A stretch of DNA of 64,000 nucleotides from Xanthomonas sp. F10 (GTDB lineage: Bacteria; Pseudomonadota; Gammaproteobacteria; Xanthomonadales; Xanthomonadaceae). Positions within the stretch are counted from its first letter, which is position 1, and every line of letters starts with the position of its first letter. The notes under the pieces were generated by a model. That model saw only the letters and a program-made list of their open reading frames with translations. It ran no database searches and was not told where the DNA came from. The stretch is from the NCBI RefSeq assembly GCF_014206815.1, contig NZ_JACHNP010000001.1, positions 274,363 through 338,362 of the forward strand, written 5' to 3'. The translations under genes and the position numbers were made by a program. Shown here piece by piece: positions 42,829 to 51,016 of the stretch.

Positions 42829-42880
42829 CATGACCGGTACATTCGTTTCCTGCAGGATCGAGATCTGACATGACCGGTCG
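42801..42880. repeat. 40-base tandem duplication of the DprE2-like gene 3' end
   Basis: 42801-42840 and 42841-42880 match at 34 of 40 positions by hand count. The first copy includes the last nine codons and the stop of the DprE2-like gene. Each copy ends with TCTGACATGACCGGT, so the second also creates an ATG that could feed the next reading frame. The duplication marks the point where GC content drops. Confidence 0.85.
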
Positions 42881-42983
42881 ACATGCCATGTTCTGCATCG
42901 CGGCGCCCCTGTCCGAGCAGGGCAACCCAGCGGGAATTTCTGACAGGCCCCACAGAAGCAGCGTCTCTGCGGGGCGTCGTGTC

Positions 42984-45224
42984 ATGAACATGGCACTGCT
43001 CATCTGCTTGTTGCTTCTTGGAGGCTGCGGGTTCTATCCGGACCCTGCGTTGGGAATCGATGGCGGTTGCGCCCCGATCAACTCGCCTTTCCTGAAGCAG
43101 GATGACACCGTCGCGGGCCGTATCAGCTTCTGCGAAGGCGCCGACGCCTGGGTCGGAACGCTGGAGTCGCGCCCTTATCCTCCTGGCACAAAGCACATCG
43201 AAGTCATGCTGACCGGTTATCCGGGAAATCCCGGTGTGAGCCTCAATGCGGTCACCCGCACGGGGAAGACCGCGCGGATCGCAATTCCCGAGCAACCCCG
43301 CGAGCATTGGGAACGCTTCATGCTGGTGGTTCCCGAGGACATCGCGCAGGAGGGCTATCGCATCCGGATCGACGATCAGTCCCGCTCTTCTTTCGGCTGG
43401 GCCGGCCTCGGCGATTCAATCACGCAGCCCGCCGTGGACTTGGCCGGAGGCATGCTGCCGATGCTGGCCGCCGTGCTGCTGGGGAATGTCTGGTTGCTCG
43501 CCGTTTGCTTGTGCCTGCCCGCAGGTGTACCTCCGCGTGAGCGTCTGCTCCAGGGTCTGCTTGCCGCGGGCTGCGGCTGGTTTGCGATCTTCCTGGGCTA
43601 TGTGCTTTCTGCCAAGTTAGGCAGTGCGCTGGCCTTGCTGATTCTGATACTCCCCTTCCCACTCGCGCTGATGATCGGAAGGCGTCGACACGTCTCGCTC
43701 GCCGACATCGCCGACTTGCAGAAGGGCCTGCTCCCCGCACTCCTGCTTGTCTGCCTGATCCTGTGGATCGGATTGTTTCCATTCCATTGGGAGGGACAAC
43801 TGGATGATGGCCCGGCATTGCGCTGGCGGCATTTCCCGACCGACGCCTGGCTGCCGATGCTGTTCGGCGACATGCTTGCGCGCGGCAGGCTGGACATCCC
43901 GATGGTTGGCGATTGGCTGAGCAGCGACCGTCCTCCCCTGCAGGTTGGACTGTACCTCATGCTATACAAGCTGCTACCGCACAACCACGTATTCGTGTAC
44001 CAGGGAATTTGCAGCTGGGCGCAGGCGCTGGTTCTGCTGCCGCTGGCTTCTCTGCTCGCGCGGTTCATGAGTAAGCGGGCGCAAGCGATGGCATTGCTCG
44101 TGCTCAGCCTGTCGGCCTTGATGTTGCTCAGCACCCTATTTGTCTGGCCCAAGCTGCTGGCCGCGGCCTTTTCGCTCATCTACTACCTGGCGCTGTTTCC
44201 GGCCGACGGTACACCCAGGCGCTGGGGGCAGGCGGGCGTCGCCGCAGCGCTGGCCATGCTGTCGCATGGCGGCGCGCTGTTCTTCATCGTCGGTGTCGCC
44301 CTCGTACACCTGTGCTGGTACAAACGCCAAGGCCTGGCAATGCTGCTGCGGACCGGGCCGCTCGCCGCCGCGCTCTACCTTCCATGGGTGGCCTATCAGC
44401 GGCTTGTCGATCCTCCAGGCGACCGGCTTATCAAGTGGCACTTTGCCGACAAGATCGACGTCAGCGACGAGAGCGCCGCGCAGGCGATTCTCCACGCCTA
44501 TTCCCAGATCACTCCCGGCGAATGGCTGACCGCACGCCTGCAGAATCTCGGCGTGGTCGTCAAAGGCACACTCTCGGCACCGTATGACGCGTGGAGGATG
44601 GCGACGCGACAGGATCCCGCATTCCTTTCCCGTTTTATCGAGGACGACTTCTACCACATGTTCCATTCGATGTGGTTTGCCTCGCCCTTGTTGCTGCTCC
44701 CTTGCATTGCCGTGATGTATTTGCGCGACCGCCGTCGAGACAATCAACCGCTCAAGAAGCTGTTGCAGGCACTGACGTCTTTTGCCGTGGTCACCCTGGT
44801 GTGGGTGATCGCAATCTTTAAGGGAGGGGTAACGACGACGCACATCGGCGCCTACGCGTCTGTACTGCTGCTGCAGCTCGCCATCCTGGCCGCCGTATGG
44901 CGCACCAGTGCTCCTCTTTTCTATGCGATCTGCTTGGCCAACGTCACCGTGTCCTTGTCAGCCTATGTGTTTGATCGGCAGTTCCTCCCCGGCTTGCAGT
45001 CGGCCTACGTACTGGTGAGCGCCTTGCTGTGCGGCGGGCTGGCATTGGCCACCCTGATCGCCACGGAGAGTTGCTTCGCAAGGGCGGCAAACCTGCCATC
45101 GGGAGCGCATTCCGATGGCGAGGAAGCACCCGAGGCTTTTACGCAGAGTTCGGTCGTCGGCGCCTCCCTCCTTGAGGTCCAGGAGCCCTCCGATTACTCG
45201 GGCAAAGAGCAGGTTTCTGTATGA
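42984..45224 (+). CDS. Large polytopic membrane protein, possible GT-C glycosyltransferase
   Basis: 746 residues, not recognised as a named family. The N-terminus (MNMALLICLLLLGGCGFYPD) looks like a lipoprotein signal with lipobox LGGC. An extracytoplasmic beta-rich segment (about 20-145) with several Cys follows, then about ten to twelve hydrophobic helices (about 150-700) and a hydrophilic tail. A WEGQLDDGPALRW stretch after the third helix could be the acidic catalytic loop of a GT-C enzyme. Base composition is clearly lower in GC than the genes before it. An in-frame ATG at 42870 is a possible longer start. Its place after the DprE1/2-like genes suggests transfer of the lipid-linked pentose, by inference only. 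Confidence 0.6.
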   Translation: MNMALLICLLLLGGCGFYPDPALGIDGGCAPINSPFLKQDDTVAGRISFCEGADAWVGTLESRPYPPGTKHIEVMLTGYPGNPGVSLNAVTRTGKTARIAIPEQPREHWERFMLVVPEDIAQEGYRIRIDDQSRSSFGWAGLGDSITQPAVDLAGGMLPMLAAVLLGNVWLLAVCLCLPAGVPPRERLLQGLLAAGCGWFAIFLGYVLSAKLGSALALLILILPFPLALMIGRRRHVSLADIADLQKGLLPALLLVCLILWIGLFPFHWEGQLDDGPALRWRHFPTDAWLPMLFGDMLARGRLDIPMVGDWLSSDRPPLQVGLYLMLYKLLPHNHVFVYQGICSWAQALVLLPLASLLARFMSKRAQAMALLVLSLSALMLLSTLFVWPKLLAAAFSLIYYLALFPADGTPRRWGQAGVAAALAMLSHGGALFFIVGVALVHLCWYKRQGLAMLLRTGPLAAALYLPWVAYQRLVDPPGDRLIKWHFADKIDVSDESAAQAILHAYSQITPGEWLTARLQNLGVVVKGTLSAPYDAWRMATRQDPAFLSRFIEDDFYHMFHSMWFASPLLLLPCIAVMYLRDRRRDNQPLKKLLQALTSFAVVTLVWVIAIFKGGVTTTHIGAYASVLLLQLAILAAVWRTSAPLFYAICLANVTVSLSAYVFDRQFLPGLQSAYVLVSALLCGGLALATLIATESCFARAANLPSGAHSDGEEAPEAFTQSSVVGASLLEVQEPSDYSGKEQVSV

Positions 45225-45415
45225 TTTTGAACGTGCCCGTCCTGCAATTGCGCCGAGCTCCTGCACTGTTGCGATCAGAATGTCGCTGGTGACCCGCAGC
45301 GATCGGCGAAAATCCTTCGCTTTCTTTCACAAACAAGTACCGACGGCGGCTCGACTAGCCACTTGCATTGCGCCGACGCACCTTGACTCCATTCATCCGC
45401 TTTCGAGTTTGATTC
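45225..45415. other. Low-GC spacer with a 23-codon ORF (possible gene remnant)
   Basis: No full gene. An ATG at 45221 overlaps the preceding stop (ATGA) and opens a 23-codon frame (MILNVPVLQLRRAPALL...) ending at 45292. The overlapping start is how complete genes in this operon are spaced, so this may be the truncated beginning of a lost gene. Nothing else is recognisable before the ATG at 45416. Confidence 0.25.
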
Positions 45416-46360
45416 ATGGCACAGAAGAATGACAAGATTGTCCTGACCGGCGCTGCAGGGCTGGTGGGGCAGAACCTGATCGTCGAACTGAAGCGACAGG
45501 GCTATACCCGGCTGGTAGCCATCGATAAGCACGCGCACAATCTCGACATCCTGCGAGGCTTGCATGCGGATGTGGAGACGATCCTTGCGGATCTGGCTGA
45601 GCCGGGCGAATGGAGCAAGGCGTTTGAAGGCGCTCAGCTCGTCGTGCAGTTGCACGCACAGATCACCGGCAAGACCACCGCTCTGTTCACCCGCAACAAC
45701 CTGACCGCGACCGCACACGTACTCGACGCCTGCCGCGCAGCGAAGGTGCCTTACATGGTGCACATCAGCTCCTCGGTGGTGAACTCGGTGGCCAAGGACG
45801 ACTACACCAACACCAAGCGCGCGCAGGAAGAGATGGTGGTCGCAAGCGGCCTGCGCCACTGCGTCCTGCGCCCGACCCTGATGTTTGGGTGGTTCGATCC
45901 CAAGCACCTGGGCTGGCTGTCGCGCTTCATGGCCAAGACCCCGGTATTTCCGATCCCGGGCGATGGCAGGTTCATGCGCCAGCCGTTGTACGAGCGCGAC
46001 TTCTGCCGCTGCATCGCCAAGTGCATCGAGCGCGAACCCGAAGGCGATGTCTACGACATCGTCGGCGACACCCGCGTGGACTATGTCGACATCATCAAGA
46101 CGATCAAGCGGGTCAAGAAACTGCACACCCTGATCGTGCATATCCCGATCGGCTTCTTCGCCTTCCTGCTGCGTGTGTATTCGCTCTTCAGCGCCAAGCC
46201 GCCGTTCACCGCCGACCAGCTGAAGGCGCTGAGCGCCGGCGACGACTTCAAGGGCGTCGATACGGAAGCGGTGTTCGGCGTACGCCAGACGCCGTTCGAA
46301 GACGCGATCCGCGAAAGCTACACCGACCCGCGCTACAGCCACATCGTGCTCAAGCGCTGA
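45416..46360 (+). CDS. NAD-dependent epimerase/dehydratase (extended SDR)
   Basis: 314 residues. The dinucleotide-binding loop TGAAGLVGQ is at 11-19. Ser119-Ser120 with Tyr130 and Lys134 (DDYTNTKRAQEE) form the catalytic set. A LRPTLMFGWFDPKHLGW segment shapes the substrate side. A hydrophobic stretch near residues 238-260 (IVHIPIGFFAFLLRVYSLF) suggests membrane association, as in SDRs that act on lipid-linked sugars. It returns to high GC after the low-GC gene upstream and is followed by a flavoprotein gene 24 bases later. The substrate is unknown. Confidence 0.78.
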   Translation: MAQKNDKIVLTGAAGLVGQNLIVELKRQGYTRLVAIDKHAHNLDILRGLHADVETILADLAEPGEWSKAFEGAQLVVQLHAQITGKTTALFTRNNLTATAHVLDACRAAKVPYMVHISSSVVNSVAKDDYTNTKRAQEEMVVASGLRHCVLRPTLMFGWFDPKHLGWLSRFMAKTPVFPIPGDGRFMRQPLYERDFCRCIAKCIEREPEGDVYDIVGDTRVDYVDIIKTIKRVKKLHTLIVHIPIGFFAFLLRVYSLFSAKPPFTADQLKALSAGDDFKGVDTEAVFGVRQTPFEDAIRESYTDPRYSHIVLKR

Positions 46361-46384
46361 ACCGTTATACGAGACTTAGACACT

Positions 46385-47671
46385 ATGAGCACATTCGCGA
46401 TCGTCGGCAGCGGCCCCATGGGCCTGATGGCTGCCATGGAACTGTTGAAGAAGGGCCACCAGGTCGACGTCTACGAACGCGACGACCGCATCGGCGGCAT
46501 GTCCGCGGACTTCGATTTCGACGGACTGCGCATCGAGCGCTACTATCACTTCATCTGCAAGACCGATTTCCCGCTGTTCAAGCTGCTCGAGGACCTGAAG
46601 CTGTCCGACCGTCTGCACTGGACGGACACCAAGATGGGGTACTACTACCAGGGCAAGCTGCACAAGTGGGGAACGCCGTTCGCCCTGCTCGGCTTCCCGC
46701 ACCTGGGGCTGGTCGACAAGATCCGCTACGCCCTGCACGTCATGCACACTAAGGGCATCAGCGACTGGACCGCGCTGGACAAGGAGAACGCGCGCGACTG
46801 GATCACCCGCTGGATCGGCCCCAAGGCCTACAAGGTGATGTGGGAGAAGGCCTTCGCACTGAAGTTCTTCGAGTACCAGAACGACCTGTCCGCCTCGTGG
46901 ATCGGCACCCGCATCAAGCGCGTGGCACTGTCGCGGCGCAATCTGTTCAACGAAAGCATGGGCTATCTGGAGGGCGGCTCGGCCGTGCTGCTGGAACGCA
47001 TGGCCGCGGAAGTGACCCGGCTGGGCGGACGCATCCTGCTGTCGCAGCCGATCGAGGAAGTCGCCTCGGTCGATGGCAAGGTCACCGGCATCCGCACCCA
47101 CGACGGCCATCATGCCTACGACGGCGTGGTGTCGACGGCACCGATCCAGTACGTGCCCGGCATGGTGCCCGGCCTGCCCAAGACCTTCGCCGATCAGGTT
47201 GCCGCCATTGAAAACATCCCGGTCGCCTGCGTGATCCTGAAGCTGTCCAAGCCGGTCAGCGAGAACTTCTGGATGAACATCAGCGACGACCGCATCGCCA
47301 TCCCCGGCCTGATCGAGTACAGCAACCTCAATCCCGGCAAGGGCACCGGCGAGCACATCGTGTATGCGCCGTACTACATGCCCAAGACCCATCCGAAGTG
47401 GCAGTGGAGCAACCAGCAGCTGATCGACGAAGTCATCAGCTACTTGCCGATGATCAATCCGGACTTCAAGCCGGAGTGGATTCGCGCGACCCATTGCCAT
47501 CGCTACGAGTACGCGCAGACCATCTGTCCGCCGGGGTTCCAGGACATGCTGCCGCCGATGAAGACGCCGCTGCAAGGGTTCTACATGGCGGATACGGCGT
47601 ATTACTACCCGGAGGATCGCTCGATCAACGAGAGCATCGCTGTGGGAGCCAAGCTGGTGGCTGATCTGTGA
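46385..47671 (+). CDS. FAD-dependent oxidoreductase, UDP-galactopyranose mutase/amine oxidase-like
   Basis: 428 residues. FAD-binding VGSGPMGLMAAMELLKKGH (7-25) with DVYERDDRIGG, and the C-terminal flavin-contact region MADTAYYYPEDRSINESI. The fold and the ERYYHFI segment resemble UDP-galactopyranose mutases and related sugar-modifying flavoproteins, but the family is broad. It pairs with the SDR upstream and overlaps the GtrA gene by GTGA, so it belongs to the same module. It probably acts on a lipid-linked or nucleotide sugar; this is inference from context. Confidence 0.75.
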   Translation: MSTFAIVGSGPMGLMAAMELLKKGHQVDVYERDDRIGGMSADFDFDGLRIERYYHFICKTDFPLFKLLEDLKLSDRLHWTDTKMGYYYQGKLHKWGTPFALLGFPHLGLVDKIRYALHVMHTKGISDWTALDKENARDWITRWIGPKAYKVMWEKAFALKFFEYQNDLSASWIGTRIKRVALSRRNLFNESMGYLEGGSAVLLERMAAEVTRLGGRILLSQPIEEVASVDGKVTGIRTHDGHHAYDGVVSTAPIQYVPGMVPGLPKTFADQVAAIENIPVACVILKLSKPVSENFWMNISDDRIAIPGLIEYSNLNPGKGTGEHIVYAPYYMPKTHPKWQWSNQQLIDEVISYLPMINPDFKPEWIRATHCHRYEYAQTICPPGFQDMLPPMKTPLQGFYMADTAYYYPEDRSINESIAVGAKLVADL

Positions 47672-48066
47672 TCGATCAGAAGTTCTTCAAGTTCCTGGTG
47701 GCGGGCGGTCTTGCGGCGCTCGTCAATTTTGGATCGAGAATCCTGCTGAACGAATTTATGCCGTATGCGCAGGCCATCATCATTGCCTACTGCATCGGCA
47801 TGCTGACCGCCTTTTTGCTGAACCGACTTTTCGTATTCAAGGAATCCAGCAACCACATCCACCAGCAGGCAGCTTGGTTCATCCTCATCAACGTGGCGGC
47901 AGCACTGCAGACGCTGCTAATCAGTTTGCTTTTCGCCAAGATTATCTTTCCGAAAATGCAGATGAACTTTTATCCTCAGGCCGTTGCTCATGCGATAGGC
48001 GTCATTGCCCCGGTTGCAATCAGCTATCTGGGCCACAAGCATTTCACTTTTCGGGGGCATCGATGA
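47668..48066 (+). CDS. GtrA-family flippase
   Basis: 132 residues, four hydrophobic helices, normal for GtrA, which moves undecaprenyl-phosphate-linked monosaccharides across the inner membrane. Family features are FFKFLVAGGLAALVNFG at the start, LTAFLLNRLFVF in the middle and YLGHKHFTFRG at the end. GTG start at 47668 inside the upstream stop (GTGA); it overlaps the next gene by ATGA. The tight coupling to a large membrane protein is the classic gtrA-(gtrB)-transferase arrangement, except that no gtrB is present; the UbiA/DprE-like enzymes would supply the lipid-linked sugar instead. Confidence 0.88.
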   Translation: MIDQKFFKFLVAGGLAALVNFGSRILLNEFMPYAQAIIIAYCIGMLTAFLLNRLFVFKESSNHIHQQAAWFILINVAAALQTLLISLLFAKIIFPKMQMNFYPQAVAHAIGVIAPVAISYLGHKHFTFRGHR

Positions 48067-49808
48067 ATCAGGCAGCTCAACATAGCGCGCCATCACGGCT
48101 GCGCGACAGGACGCTGGCTGCGTTCACATTGATGGTGTCGCAGCCCGCGCTTGCGGCGATCGCCGCATTGGCCGCTCTTTATGCGCTATTGGCCGTAGTG
48201 GGTGGAATTCTCACGTTCAGCCCCGTCCCGTTCTGGGACATGTGGGATGGCGGACTGGGATTTTATGTCCGCCAGATGACCGATGTCTCGCAGTGGTGGG
48301 CGCAGCACAACGAACATCGCATCGTGCTGTCCAGAATCCTTTTCTTCCTCGACTATCGCTATTTCGATAGCAATGGCGCCGTACTGGTTGTTATCAACTA
48401 CCTGCTTGCGTGCTCGACCTTTGGGCTACTCGCTTGGTGCGCCCTGCAACGCGACGCAAGTCGGAGACGGGATGGGCGCATGATCGCAGCCTTCATCTTG
48501 TGCTGCGCACTGCTGTGGACCCAAAGCAACAACCTGACATGGGCATTCCAGAGTCAGTTCTTCCTCGCGAATCTACTGCCCCTGCTCGCACTGGTGTTGC
48601 TGCATGCCTCATGCCGCACGCGCATTCGCGGAAATGCCATCGTGTTCCTGGCAGCCCTGACCGTGGCCGCAATGGCCGCCGTCAGCATGGCAAATGGTGT
48701 GTTGGCGGGAGGCGTCGTCGCTGTCGCCTGTCTACTGGGGCGCCAAAGCTGGCGTCGCAATCTGCTGGCCTGGGCCGTGGCGATTGCCGTTCCGGCATTG
48801 TACTTCCACCATTACACGGCACCCGCCGGACATGGCTCGATCCTCGCATCGCTTCGGACAGAGCCGCTCGAAGTCATCAAGTTCTTCTTCGCGTACATCG
48901 GCAGCCCGTTCGCCCACTTGGACGCGAGTGGCTCGCTCCATCTCGGCTGGGCCATCCTCGCCGGTGTTGTGTTATTGACCGCAGGAGCGATCCTGTCCTG
49001 GCGCACGATATTCAAGCGCCATGAAACGGTTGATGTCGATCTTGTCGTCACCCTTTTCCTTGGATACCTCGTCGCCTCCGCATTTGCGACGGCGGGTAGC
49101 CGAGCGCTGTTTGGCCTCGATGCCGCCGTGGCGAGTCGCTACACGACACCTGGCCTATTGGTGCTTGGTTGCGTCCTGATCTTGGCATCACGAAACTTCT
49201 TTCGCGATCGCGCGCTGACAATGCCTTATCAGATCGGCCTGGCGCTGATGGCGCTCGCCTTCCTGCCTTCGCAGTTGACAGCGACTCGTCCGCAACCTTA
49301 TCTGGACTTCGAGTGGCGTTTCGCCGCCCTGGCGCTCGAATTGGGAGTCAAGGATGACAAGCAGATCGGGTGGATTTTCCCCGACGCAGCTTGGGCACAG
49401 AAAATCGCCGAGCCTGCCGCGAACATGGGTCTCGGCATATTCGCGAAGCCCGGGATTTACGATGCGAAACTCACCTTGGGCGGCAGCTATCCCACGTCAC
49501 CACTGCAGACCTGTAGCTTGGCCGGGCTGGAAAGCGAGGCTGTCGATGCGTCGACGAACGACTGGATCCGCTTGAAGGGCGGACTGATGAATTCCATCCT
49601 GCCTCAGAAGATATCCACCGTATTGCTGGTGGACGCAAACGACACCATCGTGGGTCGGGGCCTGCTGGCCGAGCCCAAACAGGATAGTCCAGGCGCGCCC
49701 TTCGGCGCCCCCTTCAAGGCCTACCTGCTGGCACGAGGACAACCAGCCGTTTACAAGATCGTAATACCGGGATTTTGCAAGACCACGGTCGCCCCCAAGA
49801 GCCTATAG
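48063..49808 (+). CDS. Polytopic membrane protein, possible GT-C glycosyltransferase
   Basis: 581 residues with about ten to eleven hydrophobic helices (about 25-465) and a soluble C-terminal domain (about 470-581). The first extracytoplasmic loop has FWDMWDGG and WWAQHNEHRIVLSRI, an acidic and His-rich loop of the sort that holds the catalytic residues in GT-C enzymes. It is coupled to gtrA by an ATGA overlap, the position where the serotype-specific transferase lies in gtr clusters. GC is lower than in the flanks. The acceptor (LPS, pilin or other) cannot be told. Confidence 0.62.
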   Translation: MNQAAQHSAPSRLRDRTLAAFTLMVSQPALAAIAALAALYALLAVVGGILTFSPVPFWDMWDGGLGFYVRQMTDVSQWWAQHNEHRIVLSRILFFLDYRYFDSNGAVLVVINYLLACSTFGLLAWCALQRDASRRRDGRMIAAFILCCALLWTQSNNLTWAFQSQFFLANLLPLLALVLLHASCRTRIRGNAIVFLAALTVAAMAAVSMANGVLAGGVVAVACLLGRQSWRRNLLAWAVAIAVPALYFHHYTAPAGHGSILASLRTEPLEVIKFFFAYIGSPFAHLDASGSLHLGWAILAGVVLLTAGAILSWRTIFKRHETVDVDLVVTLFLGYLVASAFATAGSRALFGLDAAVASRYTTPGLLVLGCVLILASRNFFRDRALTMPYQIGLALMALAFLPSQLTATRPQPYLDFEWRFAALALELGVKDDKQIGWIFPDAAWAQKIAEPAANMGLGIFAKPGIYDAKLTLGGSYPTSPLQTCSLAGLESEAVDASTNDWIRLKGGLMNSILPQKISTVLLVDANDTIVGRGLLAEPKQDSPGAPFGAPFKAYLLARGQPAVYKIVIPGFCKTTVAPKSL

Positions 49809-50116
49809 GATTCGAGGACGCTGGAACTTGCGCGGGCACGGGATCACTACCCTGGCCCGCGCCATTTCCAGAGTTGCTCCAGGCTCTAGGCTCCTACATC
49901 GACACGCCATCGTGGACCAGTGTCGTTCACTGTTCGCAGTCGAGCCCTACCAACCGGCGTGGAGCCAGCGGCCACATTGGGCAGCATCAGCAGCTACAGC
50001 CCATCGGTGAGCAAAGGCAATCACCATCCAAGACGTAACCCTTGCAGAAGCCAGTGAACCACCTGTGTCGCTCACCGGCTTCAGCACGCCGAGCCGCTCC
50101 CCACCGGGTACTCGCG
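49809..50116. other. Spacer between the two converging LPS arms
   Basis: 308 bases with no gene and no clear terminator hairpin with a T tract. Several short open frames exist but none resembles a protein. This is the meeting point of the plus-strand (etf side) and minus-strand (metB side) arms and a natural place for cassette exchange. Confidence 0.5.
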
Positions 50117-50968
50117 CTAGCTATTTGGCGCGAACATCGGGCGCTCCAGTTGGAGCATGAACCGATTACCGATCATCGGCACCTTACGGATGTCCTTCGG
50201 CGCAAAAGGACGTACGCCAAAAAACTCTTCGATGCCATACATGGTCTCCCGTTCGGGCGCACAGTGGAACACCATGCTCTTACGGGTCATACCAGCCGAA
50301 AGAATAGGGGTGCCCCCGTGGGGAAGCTCGGGATGCCAAATGAAGCAATCGCCCTTCTTGATTAGCGCAATTTCCGGCTTGATGCCACGCTTGTGCACTT
50401 CCTCAGCCACGCGTCCAATGTAGTGGTTGAACGCCTCGCCCAATTGATCGGTGCCAGTGGCCTGGATGGATTCAATCTCGATCAGATGGCCACCGGGATA
50501 GTATTGGAGCGGCCCTGCTTCGGCATGCACATCCTCTAGCGCAAACCAGATGCCAGCAAAAATGTTGTGAGGGCGCGTATGGAAAAATGGCGTATCGCGA
50601 TGGAGTGCCTGTTCGCTCGACTGCTCGAAGAAAAGAGAGGTCGCAACGAATGCTCGGTCGCCGAAGAACGCGTCCAGGGCTTTCATCACCACAGGCTTGG
50701 CAATCGCCGCACGCGCCCTGTTGCTCACGAGGTGCATGTTGGTCAACCGCGAATGACGCCCAGTTCCCATGACATGCTTGTCTGCCTCCTGGCGGTGTTT
50801 TTCCACGTAGCGCGTGAAGTCAGCACAAATCGCATCGCATTCTTTGGCAGATAAGACGCCTGGCAAATGCGCATAGCCACGCTCATGCAGACTACTCACT
50901 GCGGCAGCTGCAGCGGCATCGCTTTCCGGCGAACCGCGCTCAGTTTGGAACATCTTCAAAAACTTCAT
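50117..50968 (-). CDS. Phytanoyl-CoA dioxygenase (PhyH)-family protein
   Basis: 283 residues, Fe(II)/2-oxoglutarate hydroxylase fold. Iron ligands appear as His123 and Asp125 (LHRDTPFFH) and His217 (ELPHGGT), with Arg229 (MTRKS) as the probable 2-oxoglutarate contact. The YPGGHL segment is typical. The ATG at 50968 has GGGGA upstream; a longer in-frame start at 51013 is less likely. As the last gene of the metB-side LPS arm it may hydroxylate a sugar or sugar substituent of the O-chain. That role is a guess from context. Confidence 0.82.
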   Translation of the reverse strand: MKFLKMFQTERGSPESDAAAAAAVSSLHERGYAHLPGVLSAKECDAICADFTRYVEKHRQEADKHVMGTGRHSRLTNMHLVSNRARAAIAKPVVMKALDAFFGDRAFVATSLFFEQSSEQALHRDTPFFHTRPHNIFAGIWFALEDVHAEAGPLQYYPGGHLIEIESIQATGTDQLGEAFNHYIGRVAEEVHKRGIKPEIALIKKGDCFIWHPELPHGGTPILSAGMTRKSMVFHCAPERETMYGIEEFFGVRPFAPKDIRKVPMIGNRFMLQLERPMFAPNS

Positions 50969-51016
50969 CACTATCCCCTGCAACGTAACAAACCACTCAG
51001 CCCTTAATGACAACGC

